A DNA stretch of 64,000 bases from Diphasiastrum complanatum (taxonomy: Eukaryota; Streptophyta; Lycopodiopsida; Lycopodiales; Lycopodiaceae): the NCBI GenBank assembly GCA_029204225.1, contig CM055102.1, positions 12,599,484 through 12,663,483 on the forward strand. Direction: 5' to 3'. The notes under the pieces are model-generated. The model was not told where the DNA came from, searched no databases, and saw nothing but the letters and a program-made list of their open reading frames with translations. Positions 10,525-23,188 of the stretch are shown here, piece by piece. The position numbers and the translations under genes are program-made. Each line of letters begins with the position of its first letter. Position 1 is the stretch's first letter.

Positions 10525-11637
10525 ATGGAGAACCACGTAAGACTTATTCAAGAGAAGGTTGACAAGATGAATTTCACACGAGCTGCTAATAAACAAGAAA
10601 AAGCCATCCAAGAGTCCCAAAGGCAATTGGAGGAAACAACGAAGGACCTACAAGAAGTTTTGGACAAAGTGAACCAACTATGGAATACTGCGTGCAAGGC
10701 CCAAGCAGGAAATTTTGAGCGACAACCAAAGGACAAAGATGGAGATGATGACGTTGCAGCACACGACGAATCAATGTACCAGTTGGATGGTAGTTTGGGA
10801 TCGGATGGGAAGGAGACCAAAGCCGCTTTTGAAAGTGATCTCTCAACCCCCCCAACCTAGCTATAGAACTTCTCATTTTTCAATGTTGAAATTCTTCAAA
10901 CCTTCGTGCCCACGCACCATGTTCCCGAGCCATCACTCCCCCATCCCTACCTGAGTCAACCCTTGAGACCACACAAAGGACCTCTTGAGATGTACAAAGC
11001 CCGAGAGACGAGTTTATTAAAAAAATTAGCTCTCCCGATTCCATGTATAACCTCATCAAGAACCCTATCCTTGGACAACCCACCAAATTCATGCCATCCT
11101 CACCCGATCACAACCCACCTAACCTACCCAAAACCAATGTTGACACTGAAGAGTTTGATGACCCCCAAGTTATGATACCAACTTCTAGAAGCTTACGCTG
11201 CCACCTACTGGTTTCAATGCAAGTGAAATTGAGCCCTCAACTAGTGAAAGGAATAGAAAGGAAGACAAATGTATCAAGACCCTTGATGAATATTTGGCAA
11301 GACTCCCACTAAAGCTAAAGGCGACCTAGCAGATCGAGCCCAAATCCAAGATGGCCGATACCATAAGTCCGAGAAATTCGGAAGGAAATACTCTTGAAGC
11401 ATGAGGGGCGAGAAATATGACCTGGACCAAAGCAAGTATTCCTCAAGGTTAGACACTATTGCAGTCCATCAGCCGCAGCCAGAATGGAAAAACAAAATCC
11501 TAAAGGACAATAGGAGGCTACAAGAATACCTATGGGACCATCCTGGAAAAGAGTCAATCCATTCTACATGCCCATCGAAAGAAGAGATCCATGGCCAACA
11601 AAGCGACCAAGGGACAAAGCGATCAATTGGCCAGTAA
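10525..11637 (+). pseudogene. Ty3/gypsy-type Gag remnant, unit 1
   Basis: Opens with MENHVRLIQEKVDKMNF and a long coiled-coil stretch rich in Q, E and K (to about residue 60), then an acidic DKDGDDD patch. A frame change follows into a proline-rich part (PEPSLPHPYLSQPLRPHKGP) and MYKAR. Downstream frames include LDQSKYSSRLD. This matches the disordered and coiled-coil layout of plant gypsy Gag. It has no start of its own because the unit is cut at the array border; units 2 and 3 show ~1.2 kb more of the N-terminal part. Several frameshifts make it non-functional. Confidence 0.5.
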
Positions 11638-11639
11638 TT

Positions 11640-12370
11640 CTAGGGATTTCATAAAACTCATCGTATAATGAGTTGACGCTGCAGCTACTAGACTTTGGAG
11701 TCTAGTGATGACATATGCATTCGAGAGAGTGCTGATTATTGCCGATCCTTGGCATTTCTTATGAATCAGTAATGCTTTTGGGATCGTGGCTTACATCCTA
11801 TCGTGGCTTACATCCACATAGGTAGCCCTCTTGCTTATTTAAGAGCTCCCCTCTTTTGTGAGGGAGCTTTTTATGTATTGTCTCTACTCCTGATTGAATA
11901 GAAAATCCTCCACGAGTATTGGCAATTCTTGAGCTTCTTAATCATAGTGGCTTCTTGTGTGTTGTTTTTTATAATCTTGCACTTCCATTCTCCATGTGTG
12001 GTTGTGGATTTAGATTAGTTTCTTGCTTTCTTCCAAATGCATTGTGGATTAGAGTGGATTAGCTTTCTTGTTTGCAGAATAGTGTAGAATCAAGCATTCA
12101 AGTAAACTAAATAGGTTGAAATTGTGGCATAGATCTTGCAGATTCCTTTACATTTTAGTTCTTGATGTTCTTGGGTTGTCCAAGAATGAAGACATGAGTG
12201 TTTCTTGATCCTTGAACATTCATAATGCTTTCTATTCAGTTTCTTGTTTCTTGTTGTTGATTTGTAGGATGCATGTAGATTAGTTTTCAGCTTTCAAGAT
12301 CTTTTTCCAATTAATTTTTACAACAAGTAAAAGTAGGAATCTGATAGGTGTTCAATCGAGCTGCATTCTG
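11640..12370 (+). other. LTR-like non-coding stretch (unit 1 only)
   Basis: No coding signal. A TATA-like TTATTTAAG is followed by a hairpin (AGCTCCC ... GGGAGCT, about 11845-11872) and a pyrimidine-rich tail, as in LTR promoter and R regions. Units 2 and 3 lack about 690 bases of it and resume at GTGTTTCTTGATCC (about 17414 and 22627). LTR ends were not found, so the call is tentative. Confidence 0.3.
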
Positions 12371-12373
12371 ATC

Positions 12374-12682
12374 CTAGTTGAGCATCATGACTTGCATGTT
12401 TGAAGCAATGTGAGTACAGTTCAAGCGTGAACGAAGTCCGTGTATCCACTGACAAGCTAGATAATCTATACTACAATGCCAAACCTTCTGCCTGATTGGG
12501 AAATGAACCAAGAAGAATAACTCATTGATACCCGTGAAGCTTGGTAATTGGCAGAAATTGAAACGCGAAGTAACAAGGTGCCAAACTGTAATAGTTAAGT
12601 AGGGATTTACTGACTGATAAAGAGAATCAGTGAACACTTTAGGGATGTCATATAATTTTCTAGTCAAACATCTTGGTGTCAC
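12374..12682 (-). other. Antisense ORF, unit 1 (also in units 2 and 3)
   Basis: A 102-codon minus-strand frame starting MTPRCLTRKLYDIPKVF, repeated at 17618-17899 and 22831-23112. I recognise no domain. The three copies are recent duplicates, so conservation says little about selection. It may be part of an older reverse-oriented insertion. Confidence 0.2.
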
Positions 12683-12763
12683 TAGTTGATAGGGCCAATT
12701 TTGGCATTAGAGGTCAAATAGTCACAGCCCAATTATTGAAATTCATTTTTTAACACTTCAGTT

Positions 12764-13114
12764 CTATTGACCTCCCGAGGTAGTCTTAAACTCCAAAATT
12801 TTTGCTTTCCAATAAGATTTGTAGGTCATTTTTGCTCTTTTCTTTTGTCGATTTGATGATGGATGCAACAATACCCATGAGTTCTTCGTACATTTTGTTG
12901 GCTTCCAGTTATCAGCTTCATCTTTCTCATTGTAAAGAATCACAGACTCGATTGTAGATCTGGATCTCCTTGCCATTGCTATTTTCAAAGCTTGGGCGCC
13001 AAAAATCTCTCTGATATGATACTTAATTTCAATTTTTCGTATCACATTTAATCTAATGTGAATGCCAACATAGTCACAGTTACTGCGTATACCATATTTT
13101 ATGTAATTGTACAT
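12764..13114 (-). other. Antisense ORF starting MARRSRS, unit 1
   Basis: A 116-codon minus-strand frame, identical in unit 2 (17981-18331) and lost at the array border in unit 3. An internal Met begins MARRSRSTIESVILYNEKDE, and the basic end ends KAKILEFKTTSGGQ. About 30 bases upstream of that Met is TATCAGAG (minus strand, 13009-13016), which resembles part of the initiator-tRNA primer-binding site of copia elements. It could be the start of a reversed copia-like element. No known Gag motif is seen. Confidence 0.25.
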
Positions 13115-13464
13115 ACTATATTTCTATAACTGTAACTAGTATAGTTAGAAAATTTCATTATACTAACCAGCATAGTCAAGTAAATTTAACTTGAGGTATT
13201 GACGTCGGGCAGATTAGCATGTGTCGGGTAGAAAGAAAAAACCAATGGGATACGTCCATGCTGCCCGAACACAAATTTCAAAGTTTTCTATATTGCATTT
13301 TTTATTTCTTAGTTAATTTGAACCATGTTACATAGATTTCAAATCTGTGCATTTTGATTGGGCCTGGTGACGGTCGAAACTAAAGAAAAAAATAAAAGTA
13401 TCTTTACAAAGAGTCTTTTTGATATTGATAACTCCTCTAATGCGAGTTTGATTCGCTTATTAAA

Positions 13465-14080
13465 AACAATACATGGTCACTGATGTCACTTCCAAGCAAC
13501 AAGAAGGTTGTTGGTTGTAAATGTCTCTTTAAACAAAAGTTTAAAGTAGATGGTTCATTAGATCGATATAAAGCTCGATTAGTGGCCAAAGGATATTCAC
13601 AAGTTGAAGGCATCGATTATAATGATACATTCTCACCGGTTGTCAAGATGAATTACATCATAACCTTACGTGCAATTTCTACAGCTAAGGACATGTTTAT
13701 ACATCAGATGGATGTAAAAACAACCTTTCTGAATGGAAGATTAGAAGAAGGGATTTATATACAACAACCGGAATGATACATTAAGCTTGGGAATGAGAGT
13801 CTAGTGTGTAAACTACACAAGACTATTTATGGACTTAAACAATCACCTAGAGCTTGGTATCAGCATATAGATGTTTATCTAAAGTCAGAAGGCTTTAGTG
13901 ATGGGTATGCAGATTCGAATATCTATGATGAAGAATCCTCGATTCCATGCTCGGATGAAACATATTGAGATCCACTTTGTTCGACATGAAGTTGCAGATG
14001 GCAAAGTAGAATTGGATTATTGTGCTATAGAGGATATGGTGGCCGACATATTCACCACACCACATTCTCTCTCTCTCTCT
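13465..14080 (+). pseudogene. Ty1/copia reverse-transcriptase/RNase H stub, unit 1
   Basis: Starts with NNTWSLMSLPSNKK and continues VGCKCLFKQKFKVDGSLDRY, KARLVAKGYSQVEGIDYNDT and FSPVVKM, the N-terminal fingers of copia reverse transcriptase, then HQMDVKTTFLNGRLEEGIY. A TGA follows at about 13774. The frame resumes with LHKTIYGLKQSPRAWYQ, then jumps (from about 13915) to ARMKHIEIHFVRHEV and EDMVADIFTTP, the end of copia RNase H. The YVDD active-site region and most of RNase H are missing, so this is an internal-deletion derivative. It is followed by a short CT repeat. Confidence 0.85.
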
Positions 14081-14099
14081 CTCTCAAACATATGTGCAC

Positions 14100-14257
14100 A
14101 CATGCACTTATAAAGAGAAATATCGATTTGTTTAGTTCTATCTTTGTACGCCGTTCTCCTCGCTTTTTCAATAAGTGCAACTAACAATGGCCATTCAATA
14201 AATCATGCTAAATACCTCACTACTGGCCAAATGGATCCCAATCTACCTAAACCAGCT
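14100..14257. repeat. Fragment of the genomic duplicated module inside the array, unit 1
   Basis: The stretch from AAGAGAAATATCGATTTG to AATAAATCATGCTA matches the module at 7138-7232, 26505-26607 and 40027-40122. Its presence between the copia stub and the gypsy integrase shows that the array block was assembled from local DNA or recombined with it. The same piece is at about 19318-19470 in unit 2. Confidence 0.7.
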
Positions 14258-15290
14258 TAGCGAGCTTTGATTTATAAATTTGCTCCCTACTCCCTCATTG
14301 CTGGACAACTATATAAAAAGAGAATGGATGGAATTATTTGTCGATGTCTCACCAGGGCGAAACAACCCCCATCATTTTCCTAACCCATGAAGGAAGTGGC
14401 GGTGGACATTTCTCATCTGAGATGACATCACAAAAAATATTGTTGGCCAGATTCTGGTGGCCAACCTTATTTAAAGATACACATCAATTTGTAATGGCAT
14501 GCGATGTATGTCAATGTGCAAAACGACCCCAATTCAAGGATTTCATGCAATTAAATCCCATATTGTCCAAACAAGCATTTTTCAAATGGGTAATTGACTA
14601 TGTGGGATCGATTAGCCTGGCCGCTAGATTTACACAATCTTGATATATTATAGTAGCCACCGACTATTGCACCAAGTGGGCCAAAGCTCGGGCTATTAAA
14701 TCTCCAGATGCAAAATCCACTATTAAATTCCTTTATGAGTAGGTTATAGTACGTTTTGGATGCCCATTAAAAATCATTAGTGATAGGAGAACACACTTCT
14801 TAAATGTTGTGATTGAACACTTACTATCCACCTTCTTAGTGGTCCATAGGAAAAGTGCCTCTTATTACCCGCGATGCAATGGACAAGCTGAGTCCACAAT
14901 AAAATCTTATGCGAAATCCTCACTAAGACCGTAGAGGCCAGTACGTATGATTGGGAACTAAAGTACACGCCGCACTTTGGGCTTGTCGCACAATTCCTAA
15001 GAAATCTACTGGATCTACCCCTTTTCAGTTGACTTATGGCCAGGAAGCCATTATGCCAGTTGAATTTTATAATCCATCTTTACGTCGGGCCTATGACCTG
15101 CAATAGCCAATCACCTATTTCATCTTGAAAAGCTCTGTGAAACCAGTACCATCAGTGTCCATGCACAACAGGTTCACAAACGTAGACAAAAAGATTGGCA
15201 TGATCGTTTAATTAAGCTCAAGGAGTTTAAAGAGGAGGATAAGGTCCTCCTATATCAAGCAAAAGCACATAAAGGAAAGCTGAAATTCAC
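14258..15290 (+). pseudogene. Ty3/gypsy integrase pseudogene, unit 1
   Basis: Begins ALIYKFAPYSLIAGQLYKKR, with a frame change near 14360. The HHCC zinc-binding domain follows (HEGSGGGHF ... CDVCQ), then the catalytic core with all three acidic residues recognisable: D in KWVIDYVGSI, D in IISDRRTHF and E in CNGQAEST. Next come the TPFQLTYGQEAIMPVEF segment and a basic C-terminal part (QKDWHDRLIKLKEFKEEDKV). Stops at about 14641 (TGA) and 14742 (TAG), plus a frame change after the glutamate, inactivate it. Unit 2 (19471-20503) carries the same lesions, so decay preceded amplification. Confidence 0.9.
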
Positions 15291-15302
15291 TGAGCAATCA
15301 AA

Positions 15303-17415
15303 ATGCAAGCAAAGCGACAAGCTTTCCCAGATGAGATGGAATCCGATGGTACAAAGTCGAAAGGAGAAAAGCTCCTACGAAAGCCCAGATCCAAGAAAGC
15401 AGCCACACAAACAAACTACATCTGGGTCAGAAAATTCACAAGATGAGAGCTCTTGATCAGATACGGCATCACAATAGCACTCCTCACCACCTCATGGCAC
15501 TGATGTTGTAGTCACATCCATGGCTACCTACACAACAACTGAATCCCAAGTTATTCCACCAGCCTCAGTTGCAACTGCACTGGTGCTAGATAATATGCCA
15601 ACAATGCCACATTCACCAGCAACACAAACAATACAAGTAAATCATTTGGTAACTAGTGTAGAGAAGCCAATCAACTTGACAATGTCCCAAGAAGCGGTTG
15701 TGCAGCTCCTACCACAATCCCCACAAGCAACAGGTTTGGGAGGGGAGACGATGACAACCGAAACACCACAATAGCAGGAAATGGCAGGTCCACATTATTA
15801 CAGACGATTCAACCTATTTGGATGCCAAATACCTATTAGAAATAAATGACGACATCGATGCAGGAAAGGAATACCAGTTGGGGGAAGCCAACTCATACCA
15901 GATACCATTGCCACTTCCACCCATTTTGCCACTCCATCCATCACCCTCACACCCACTACCACATTTCCATTCCTCCGTCATTCCCACTACCACCTCCACC
16001 CTCTCTAACATTCTTCTTTGGACTAACGCTACCCAGCCACAAATCCGTCAAATACCCCATCCTCACCAATCCCGAAGAACTCTCATAGGTGGCCAAGCGA
16101 TCCATACTGAGGCTATCCGAGACCAGCTACCATCTACACTGGTTAGTGATTAGCATAGAGAAATGAAAATTACAGTCAAGCAGTAGGAACAAGTCATACC
16201 AGAGCAGTAGAGGCAAATAAAAAAGAAAGAAGTTGACACTGAGGAGAATAAAATATCAATTATGGAGTTGCGAGCCACCATGGGCAAGCAAGCTCAAGAG
16301 CTCAATGAAGTCCAAGATCAACTAAAGCAACAGATCAACCAAATTCATGATGGGTCATCTGGAGTAATGATAGTTGATCTCCCTCCAATGCAGCCGAAAG
16401 ATATTCTTGTGTAGCCCCCTAAAGCTCCAACAATCAAAATGGAAAATCACGTAAGACTTATTCAAGAGAAGGTTGACAAGATGAATTTTAAACGAGCCGC
16501 TAATAAACAAGAAAAAGCCATCCAAGAGTCCCAAAGGCAATTGGAGCAAATGTCGAAGGACCTACAAAAAGTTTTGGACAAAGTGAACCAACTATGGAAC
16601 ACTGCGTGCAAGGCCCAAGCAATAAATTCTGAAAAAAGGACAAAGATGGAGATGATGACATTGCAGGACACGACGAATCAATGTACCAGTTGGATGGTAG
16701 TTTGGGATCGGAGGGGAAGGAGACCAAAGCCGCTATTGAAAGTGATCTCTCAACCCCCCAACCTAGCTATAGAACTTCTCATTTTTCAATGTTGGAATCC
16801 TCTCAAACCTTCGTGCCCACGCACCATGTTCCCCAGCCATCACTCCCCCATCCCTACCTCAATCAACCCTTGAGACCACACGAAGGACCTCTTGAGATGT
16901 ACAAAGCCCGATGAGACGAGTTCATTAAAAAACTTAGCTCTCCCGATGCCATGTATAACCTCGTCAAGAATCCTATCCTTGGACAACCCACCAAATTCAT
17001 GCCATCCTCACCCAATCACAACCCACCTGACCTACCCAAAACCACACCGAAGAGTTTGATGACCCCCAAGTTATGATACGAACTTCTAGAAGCTTACGCC
17101 GCCACCTACAGGTTTGAATGCAAGTGAAGTTGAGCCCTCAACTAGTGAAAGGAATAGAAAGGAAGACAAATGTACCAAGGCCCTTCATGAATGTTTGGCA
17201 AGACTCCCACTAAAGCTAAAGGCGACCTAGCAGATCGAGCCAAAAATCCAAGATGGCCGATACTATAGAGTTCGAAAAATTTGGAAAGAAATACCCTCGA
17301 AGCATGAGGGGAAGAAAATATGACCTGGACCAGAGCAAGTATTCCTCAAGGTTAGACATTATTGCAGTCCAGCAGCCGCAGCCAGAATGGAAAAACAAAA
17401 TCCTAAAGGACAATG
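15303..17415 (+). pseudogene. Ty3/gypsy-type Gag remnant, unit 2
   Basis: Follows directly on the integrase of unit 1. It begins MQAKRQAFPDEMESDG, passes through a Ser/Thr/Pro-rich frame (MATYTTTESQVIPPASVATA at 15520) and a Pro/His-rich stretch (15818-16150), then the coiled coil MGKQAQELNEVQDQLKQQIN and MENHVRLIQEKVDKMNF (16439). It has several in-frame stops and frame changes. The Gag segment lies after pol in the block, so the tandem repeat runs head to tail without visible LTRs at this junction. Confidence 0.5.
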
Positions 17416-18681
17416 TGTTTCTTGATCCTTCAACATTCATAATGCTTCCTATTCAGTTTCTTGTTTCTTGTTGTTGATTTGTAGGATGTATGTAGATTAG
17501 TTTTTAGCTTTCAAGATCTTTTTCCAATTAATTTTTACAACAAGTAGAGTATGAATCTGATAGGTGTTCAATCGGGCTGCATTCTGATCCTAGTTGAGCA
17601 TCATGACTTGCATGTCTTCAAGCAACGTGAGTATAGTTCAAGCATGAAGGAGGTCCGTGTATCCACTGACAAGCTAGATAATCTATACTACAACGCCAAA
17701 CCTTCTGCCTGATTGGGTAATGAACCAAGAATAATAAGTCATTGATACCCGTGAAGCCTGGTAATGGGCAGACATTGAAACGCCAAGTAACAAGGTGCCA
17801 AACTGTAATAGTTAAGTAAGGATTTACTGACTGATAAAGAGAATCAGTGAACACTTTAGGGATGTCATATAGTTTTCTAGTCAAGCATCTTGGTGTCACT
17901 AGTTGATAGGGCCAATTTTGGCATTAGAGGTCAAATAGTCACAGCCCAATTATTGAAATTCATTTTTTAACACTTCAGTTCTATTGACCTCCCGAGGTAG
18001 TCTTAAACTCCAAAATTTTTGCTTTCCAATAAGATTTGTAGGTCATTTTTGCTCTTTTCTTTTGTCGATTTGATGATGGATGCAACAATACCCATGAGTT
18101 CTTCGTACATTTTGTTGGCTTCCAGTTATCAGCTTCATCTTTCTCATTGTAAAGAATCACAGACTCGATTGTAGATCTGGATCTCCTTGCCATTGCTATT
18201 TTCAAAGCTTGGGCGCCAAAAATCTCTCTGATATGATACTTAATTTCAATTTTTCGTATCACATTTAATCTAATGTGAATGCCAACATAGTCACAGTTAC
18301 TGCGTATACCATATTTTATGTAATTGTACATACTATATTTCTATAATTGTAACTAGTATAGTTAGAAAATTTCATTATACTAACCAGCATAGTCAAGTAA
18401 ATTTAACTTGAGGTATTGACGTCGGGCAGATTAGCATGTGTCGGGTAGAAAGAAAAAACCAATGGGATACGTCCATGCTGCCCGAACACAAATTTCAAAG
18501 TTTTCTATATTGCATTTTTTATTTCTTAGTTAATTTGAACCATGTTACATAGATTTCAAATCTGTGCATTTTGATTGGGCCTGGTGACGGTCGAAACTAA
18601 AGAAAAAAATAAAAGTATCTTTACAAAGGGTCTTTTTGATATTGAGAACTCCTCTAATGCGAGTTTGATTCGCTTATTAAA

Positions 18682-19290
18682 AACAATACATGGTCACTGA
18701 TGTCACTTCCAAGCAGCAAGAAGGTTGTTGGTTGTAAATGGCTCTTTAAACAAAAGTTTAAAGTAGATGGTTCATTAGATCGATATAAACCTCGATTAGT
18801 GGCCAAAGGATATTCACAAGTTGAAGGCATCGATTATAATGATACATTCTCACCAGTTGTCAAGATGAATTACATCAGAACCTTACGTGCAATTTCTACA
18901 GCTAACGACATGTTTATACATCAGATGGATGTAAAAACAACCTTTCTGAATGGAAGATTAGAAGAAGGGATTTATATACAACAACCGGAATGATACATTA
19001 AGCTTGGGAATGAGAGTCTAGTGTGTAAACTACACAAGACTATTTATGGACTTAAACAGTCACCTAGAGCTTGGTATCAGCATATAGATGTTTATCTAAA
19101 GTCAGAAGGCTTTAGTGATGGGTATGCAGATTCGAATATCTATGACGAAGAATCCTCGATTCCATGCTCGGATGAAACATATTGAGATCCACTTTGTTCG
19201 ACATGAAGTTGCAGATGGCAAAGTAGAATTGGATTATTGTGCTATAGAGGATATGGTGGCTGACATATTCACCACACCACATTCTCTCTC
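18682..19290 (+). pseudogene. Ty1/copia reverse-transcriptase/RNase H stub, unit 2
   Basis: Duplicate of the stub at 13465 with a few substitutions, including VGCKWLFK, which keeps the family Trp that unit 1 has as Cys. Same TGA after IYIQQPE and same internal deletion. The CT repeat after it is four bases shorter than in unit 1, which explains the 5217/5213 spacing change. Confidence 0.85.
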
Positions 19291-19470
19291 TCTCTCTCAA
19301 ACATATGTGCACACATGCACTTATAAAGAGAAATATCGATTTGTTTAGTTCTATCTTTGTACGCCGTTCTCCTCGCTTTTTCAATAAGTGCAACTAACAA
19401 TGGCCATTCAATAAATCATGCTAAATACCTCACTACTGGCCAAATGGATCCCAATCTACCTAAACCAGCT

Positions 19471-20503
19471 TAGCGAGCTTTGATTTATAAATTTGCTCCC
19501 TACTCCCTCATTGCTGGACAACTATATAAAAAGAGAATGGATGGAATTATTTGTCGATGTCTCACCAGGGCGAAACAACCCCCATCATTTTCCTAACCCA
19601 TGAAGGAAGTGGCGGTGGACATTTCTCATCTGAGATGACATCACAAAAAATATTGTTGGCCAGATTCTGGTGGCCAACCTTATTTAAAGATACACATCAA
19701 TTTGTAATGGCATGCGATGTATGTCAATGTGCAAAACGACCCCAATTCAAGGATTTCATGCAATTAAATCCCATATTGTCCAAACAAGCATTTTTCAAAT
19801 GGGTAATTGACTATGTGGGATCGATTAGCCTGGCCGCTAGATTTACACAATCTTGATATATTATAGTAGCCACCGACTATTGCACCAAGTGGGCCAAAGC
19901 TCGGGCTATTAAATCTCCAGATGCAAAATCCACTATTAAATTCCTTTATGAGTAGGTTATAGTACGTTTTGGATGCCCATTAAAAATCATTAGTGATAGG
20001 AGAACACACTTCTTAAATGTTGTGATTGAACACTTACTATCCACCTTCTTAGTGGTCCATAGGAAAAGTGCCTCTTATTACCCGCGATGCAATGGACAAG
20101 CTGAGTCCACAATAAAATCTTATGCGAAATCCTCACTAAGACCGTAGAGGCCAGTACGTATGATTGGGAACTAAAGTACACGCCGCACTTTGGGCTTGTC
20201 GCACAATTCCTAAGAAATCTACTGGATCTACCCCTTTTCAGTTGACTTATGGCCAGGAAGCCATTATGCCAGTTGAATTTTATAATCCATCTTTACGTCG
20301 GGCCTATGACCTGCAATAGCCAATCACCTATTTCATCTTGAAAAGCTCTGTGAAACCAGTACCATCAGTGTCCATGCACAACAGGTTCACAAACGTAGAC
20401 AAAAAGATTGGCATGATCGTTTAATTAAGCTCAAGGAGTTTAAAGAGGAGGATAAGGTCCTCCTATATCAAGCAAAAGCACATAAAGGAAAGCTGAAATT
20501 CAC
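19471..20503 (+). pseudogene. Ty3/gypsy integrase pseudogene, unit 2
   Basis: Near-identical duplicate of the integrase at 14258-15290, with the same zinc-binding and DDE residues and the same stops. See that entry. Confidence 0.9.
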
Positions 20504-20515
20504 TGAGCAATCAAA

Positions 20516-22628
20516 ATGCAAGCAAAGCGACAAGCTTTCCCAGATGAGATGGAATCCGATGGTACAAAGTCGAAAGGAGAAAAGCTCCTACGAAAGCCCA
20601 GATCCAAGAAAGCAGCCACACAAACAAACTACATCTGGGTCAGAAAATTCACAAGATGAGAGCTCTTGATCAGATACGGCATCACAATAGCACTCCTCAC
20701 CACCTCATGGCACTGATGTTGTAGTCACATCCATGGCTACCTACACAACAACTGAATCCCAAGTTATTCCACCAGCCTCAGTTGCAACTGCACTGGTGCT
20801 AGATAATATGCCAACAATGCCACATTCACCAGCAACACAAACAATACAAGTAAATCATTTGGTAACTAGTGTAGAGAAGCCAATCAACTTGACAATGTCC
20901 CAAGAAGCGGTTGTGCAGCTCCTACCACAATCCCCACAAGCAATAGGTTTGGGAGGGGAGACGATGACAACCGAAACACCACAATAGCAGGAAATGGCAG
21001 GTCCACATTATTACAGACGATTCAACCTATTTGGATGCCAAATACCTATTAGAAATAAATGACGACATCGATGCAGGAAAGGAATACCAGTTGGGGGAAG
21101 CCAACTCATACCAGATACCATTGCCACTTCCACCCATTTTGCCACTCCATCCATCACCCTCACACCCACTACCACATTTCCATTCCTCCGTCATTCCCAC
21201 TACCACCTCCACCCTCTCTAACATTCTTCTTTGGACTAACGCTACCCAGCCACAACTCCGTCAAATACCCCATCCTCACCAATCCCGAAGAACTCTCAGA
21301 GGTGGCCAAGCGATCCATACTGAGGCTATCCGAGACCAGCTACCATCTACACTGGTTAGTGATTAGCATAGAGAACTGAAAATTACAGTCAAGCAGTAGG
21401 AACAAGTCATACCAGAGCAGTAGAGGCAAATCAAAAAGAAAGAAGTTGACACTGAGGAGAATAAAATATCAATTATGGAGTTGCGACCCACCATGGGCAA
21501 GCAAGCTCAAGAGCTCAATGAAGTCCAAGATCAACTAAAGCGACAGATTGACCAAATTCATGATGGGTCATCTGGAGTAATGATAGTTGATCTCCCTCCA
21601 ATGCAGCCGAAAGATATTCTTGTGTAGCCCCCTAAAGCTCCAACAATCAAAAATGGAGAATCACGTAAGACTTATTCAAGAGAAGGTTGACAAGATGAAT
21701 TTTAAACGAGCCGCTAATAAACAAGAAAAAGCCATCCAAGAGTCCCAAAGGCAATTGGAGCAAATGTCGAAGGACCTACAAAAAGTTTTGGATAAAGTGA
21801 ACCAACTATGGAACACTGCGTGCAAGGCCCAAGCAATAAATTCTGAAAAAAGGACAAAGATGGAGATGATGACATTGCAGGACACGACGAATCAATGTAC
21901 CAGTTGGATGGTAGTTTGGGATCGGAGGGGAAGGAGACCAAAGCCGCTATTGAAAGTGATCTCTCAACCCCCCAACCTAGCTATAGAACTTCTCATTTTT
22001 CAATGTTGGAATCCTCTCAAACCTTCGTGCCCACGCACCATGTTCCCCAGCCATCACTCCCCCATCCCTACCTCAATCAACCCTTGAGACCACACGAAGG
22101 ACCTCCTGAGATGTACAAAGCCCGACGAGACGAGTTCATTAAAAAACTTAGCTCTCCCGATGCATGTATAACCTCGTCAAGAATCCTATCCTTGGACAAC
22201 CCACCAAATTCATGCCATCCTCACCCAATCACAACCCACCTGACCTACCCAAAACCACACCGAAGAGTTTGATGACCGCCAAGTTATGATACGAACTTCT
22301 AGAAGCTTACGCCGCCACCTACAGGTTTGAATGCAAGTGAAGTTGAGCCCTCAACTAGTGAAAGGAATAGAAAGGAAGACAAATGTACCAAGGCCCTTCA
22401 TGAATGTTTGGCAAGACTCCCACTAAAGCTAAAGGCGACCTAGCAGATCGAGCCAAAAATCCAAGATGGCCGATACTATAGAGTTCGAAAAATTTGGAAA
22501 GAAATACCCTCGAAGCATGAGGGGCAGAAAATATGACCTGGACCAGAGCAAGTATTCCTCAAGGTCAGACATTATTGCAGCCCAGCAGCCGCAGCCAGAA
22601 TGGAAAAACAAAATCCTAAAGGACAATG
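20516..22628 (+). pseudogene. Ty3/gypsy-type Gag remnant, unit 3
   Basis: Duplicate of the unit 2 Gag. A 1-base insertion before MENHVRLIQ (21653) merges the reading frame with the preceding MISLQCSRKIFLCSP peptide, giving a 166-codon frame. The proline-rich part (21895-22272) reads further here because CGATGA in unit 2 is CGACGA. A single-base loss near 22164 then shifts the frame. Confidence 0.5.
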
Positions 22629-23188
22629 TGTTTCTTGATCCTTCAACATTCATAATGCTTCCTATTCAGTTTCTTGTTTCTTGTTGTTGATTTGTAGGAT
22701 GTATGTAGATTAGTTTTCAGCTTTCAAGATCTTTTTCCAATTAATTTTTACAACAAGTAGAGTATGAATCTGATAGGTGTTCAATCGAGCTGCATTCTGA
22801 TCCTAGTTGAGCATCATGACTTGCATGTCTTCAAGCAACGTGAGTATAGTTCAAGCATGAAGGAGGTCCGTGTATCCACTGACAAGCTAGATAATCTATA
22901 CTACAACGCCAAACCTTCTGCCTGATTGGGTAATGAACCAAGAATAATAAGTCATTGATACCCGTGAAGCCTGGTAATGGGCAGAAATTGAAATGCCAAG
23001 TAACAAGGTGCCAAACTGTAATAGTTAAGTAAGGATTTACTGACTGATAAAGAGAATCAGTGAACACTTTAGGGATGTCATATAGTTTTCTAGTCAAGCA
23101 TCTTGGTGTCACTAGTTGATAGGGCCAATTTTGGCATTAGAGGTCAAATAGTCACAGCCCAATTATTGAAATTCATTTTTTAACACTT

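Larger units (their letters stand above)
10518..23188. repeat. Tandem array of a ~5.2-kb chimeric retroelement block (about 2.4 units)
   Basis: Unit 1 starts within Gag at 10525, unit 2 repeats it from 16439 and unit 3 from 21653. The spacing is 5213-5217 bases for features between 12.7 and 21.6 kb. Unit 1 has an extra ~690 bases (about 11514-12197). Copies differ by only occasional substitutions, so the amplification is recent. Each unit reads: gypsy Gag, antisense ORFs, copia reverse-transcriptase stub, gypsy integrase, Gag. The left border interrupts DNA element T1. The right border, at CACTTCA (23188), joins the start of the second large duplication. Confidence 0.85.

Noticed and set aside
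10548-10876. Minus-strand ORFs over the Gag coiled coil
   Set aside because: Shadows of the plus-strand Gag frame; no independent motif.
12374-12682. Antisense ORF as a copia reverse-transcriptase remnant (SLYQSVNPYLTIT)
   Set aside because: A short resemblance to the LYRxLVGSLxYLTxTRPD motif does not continue in any frame downstream.
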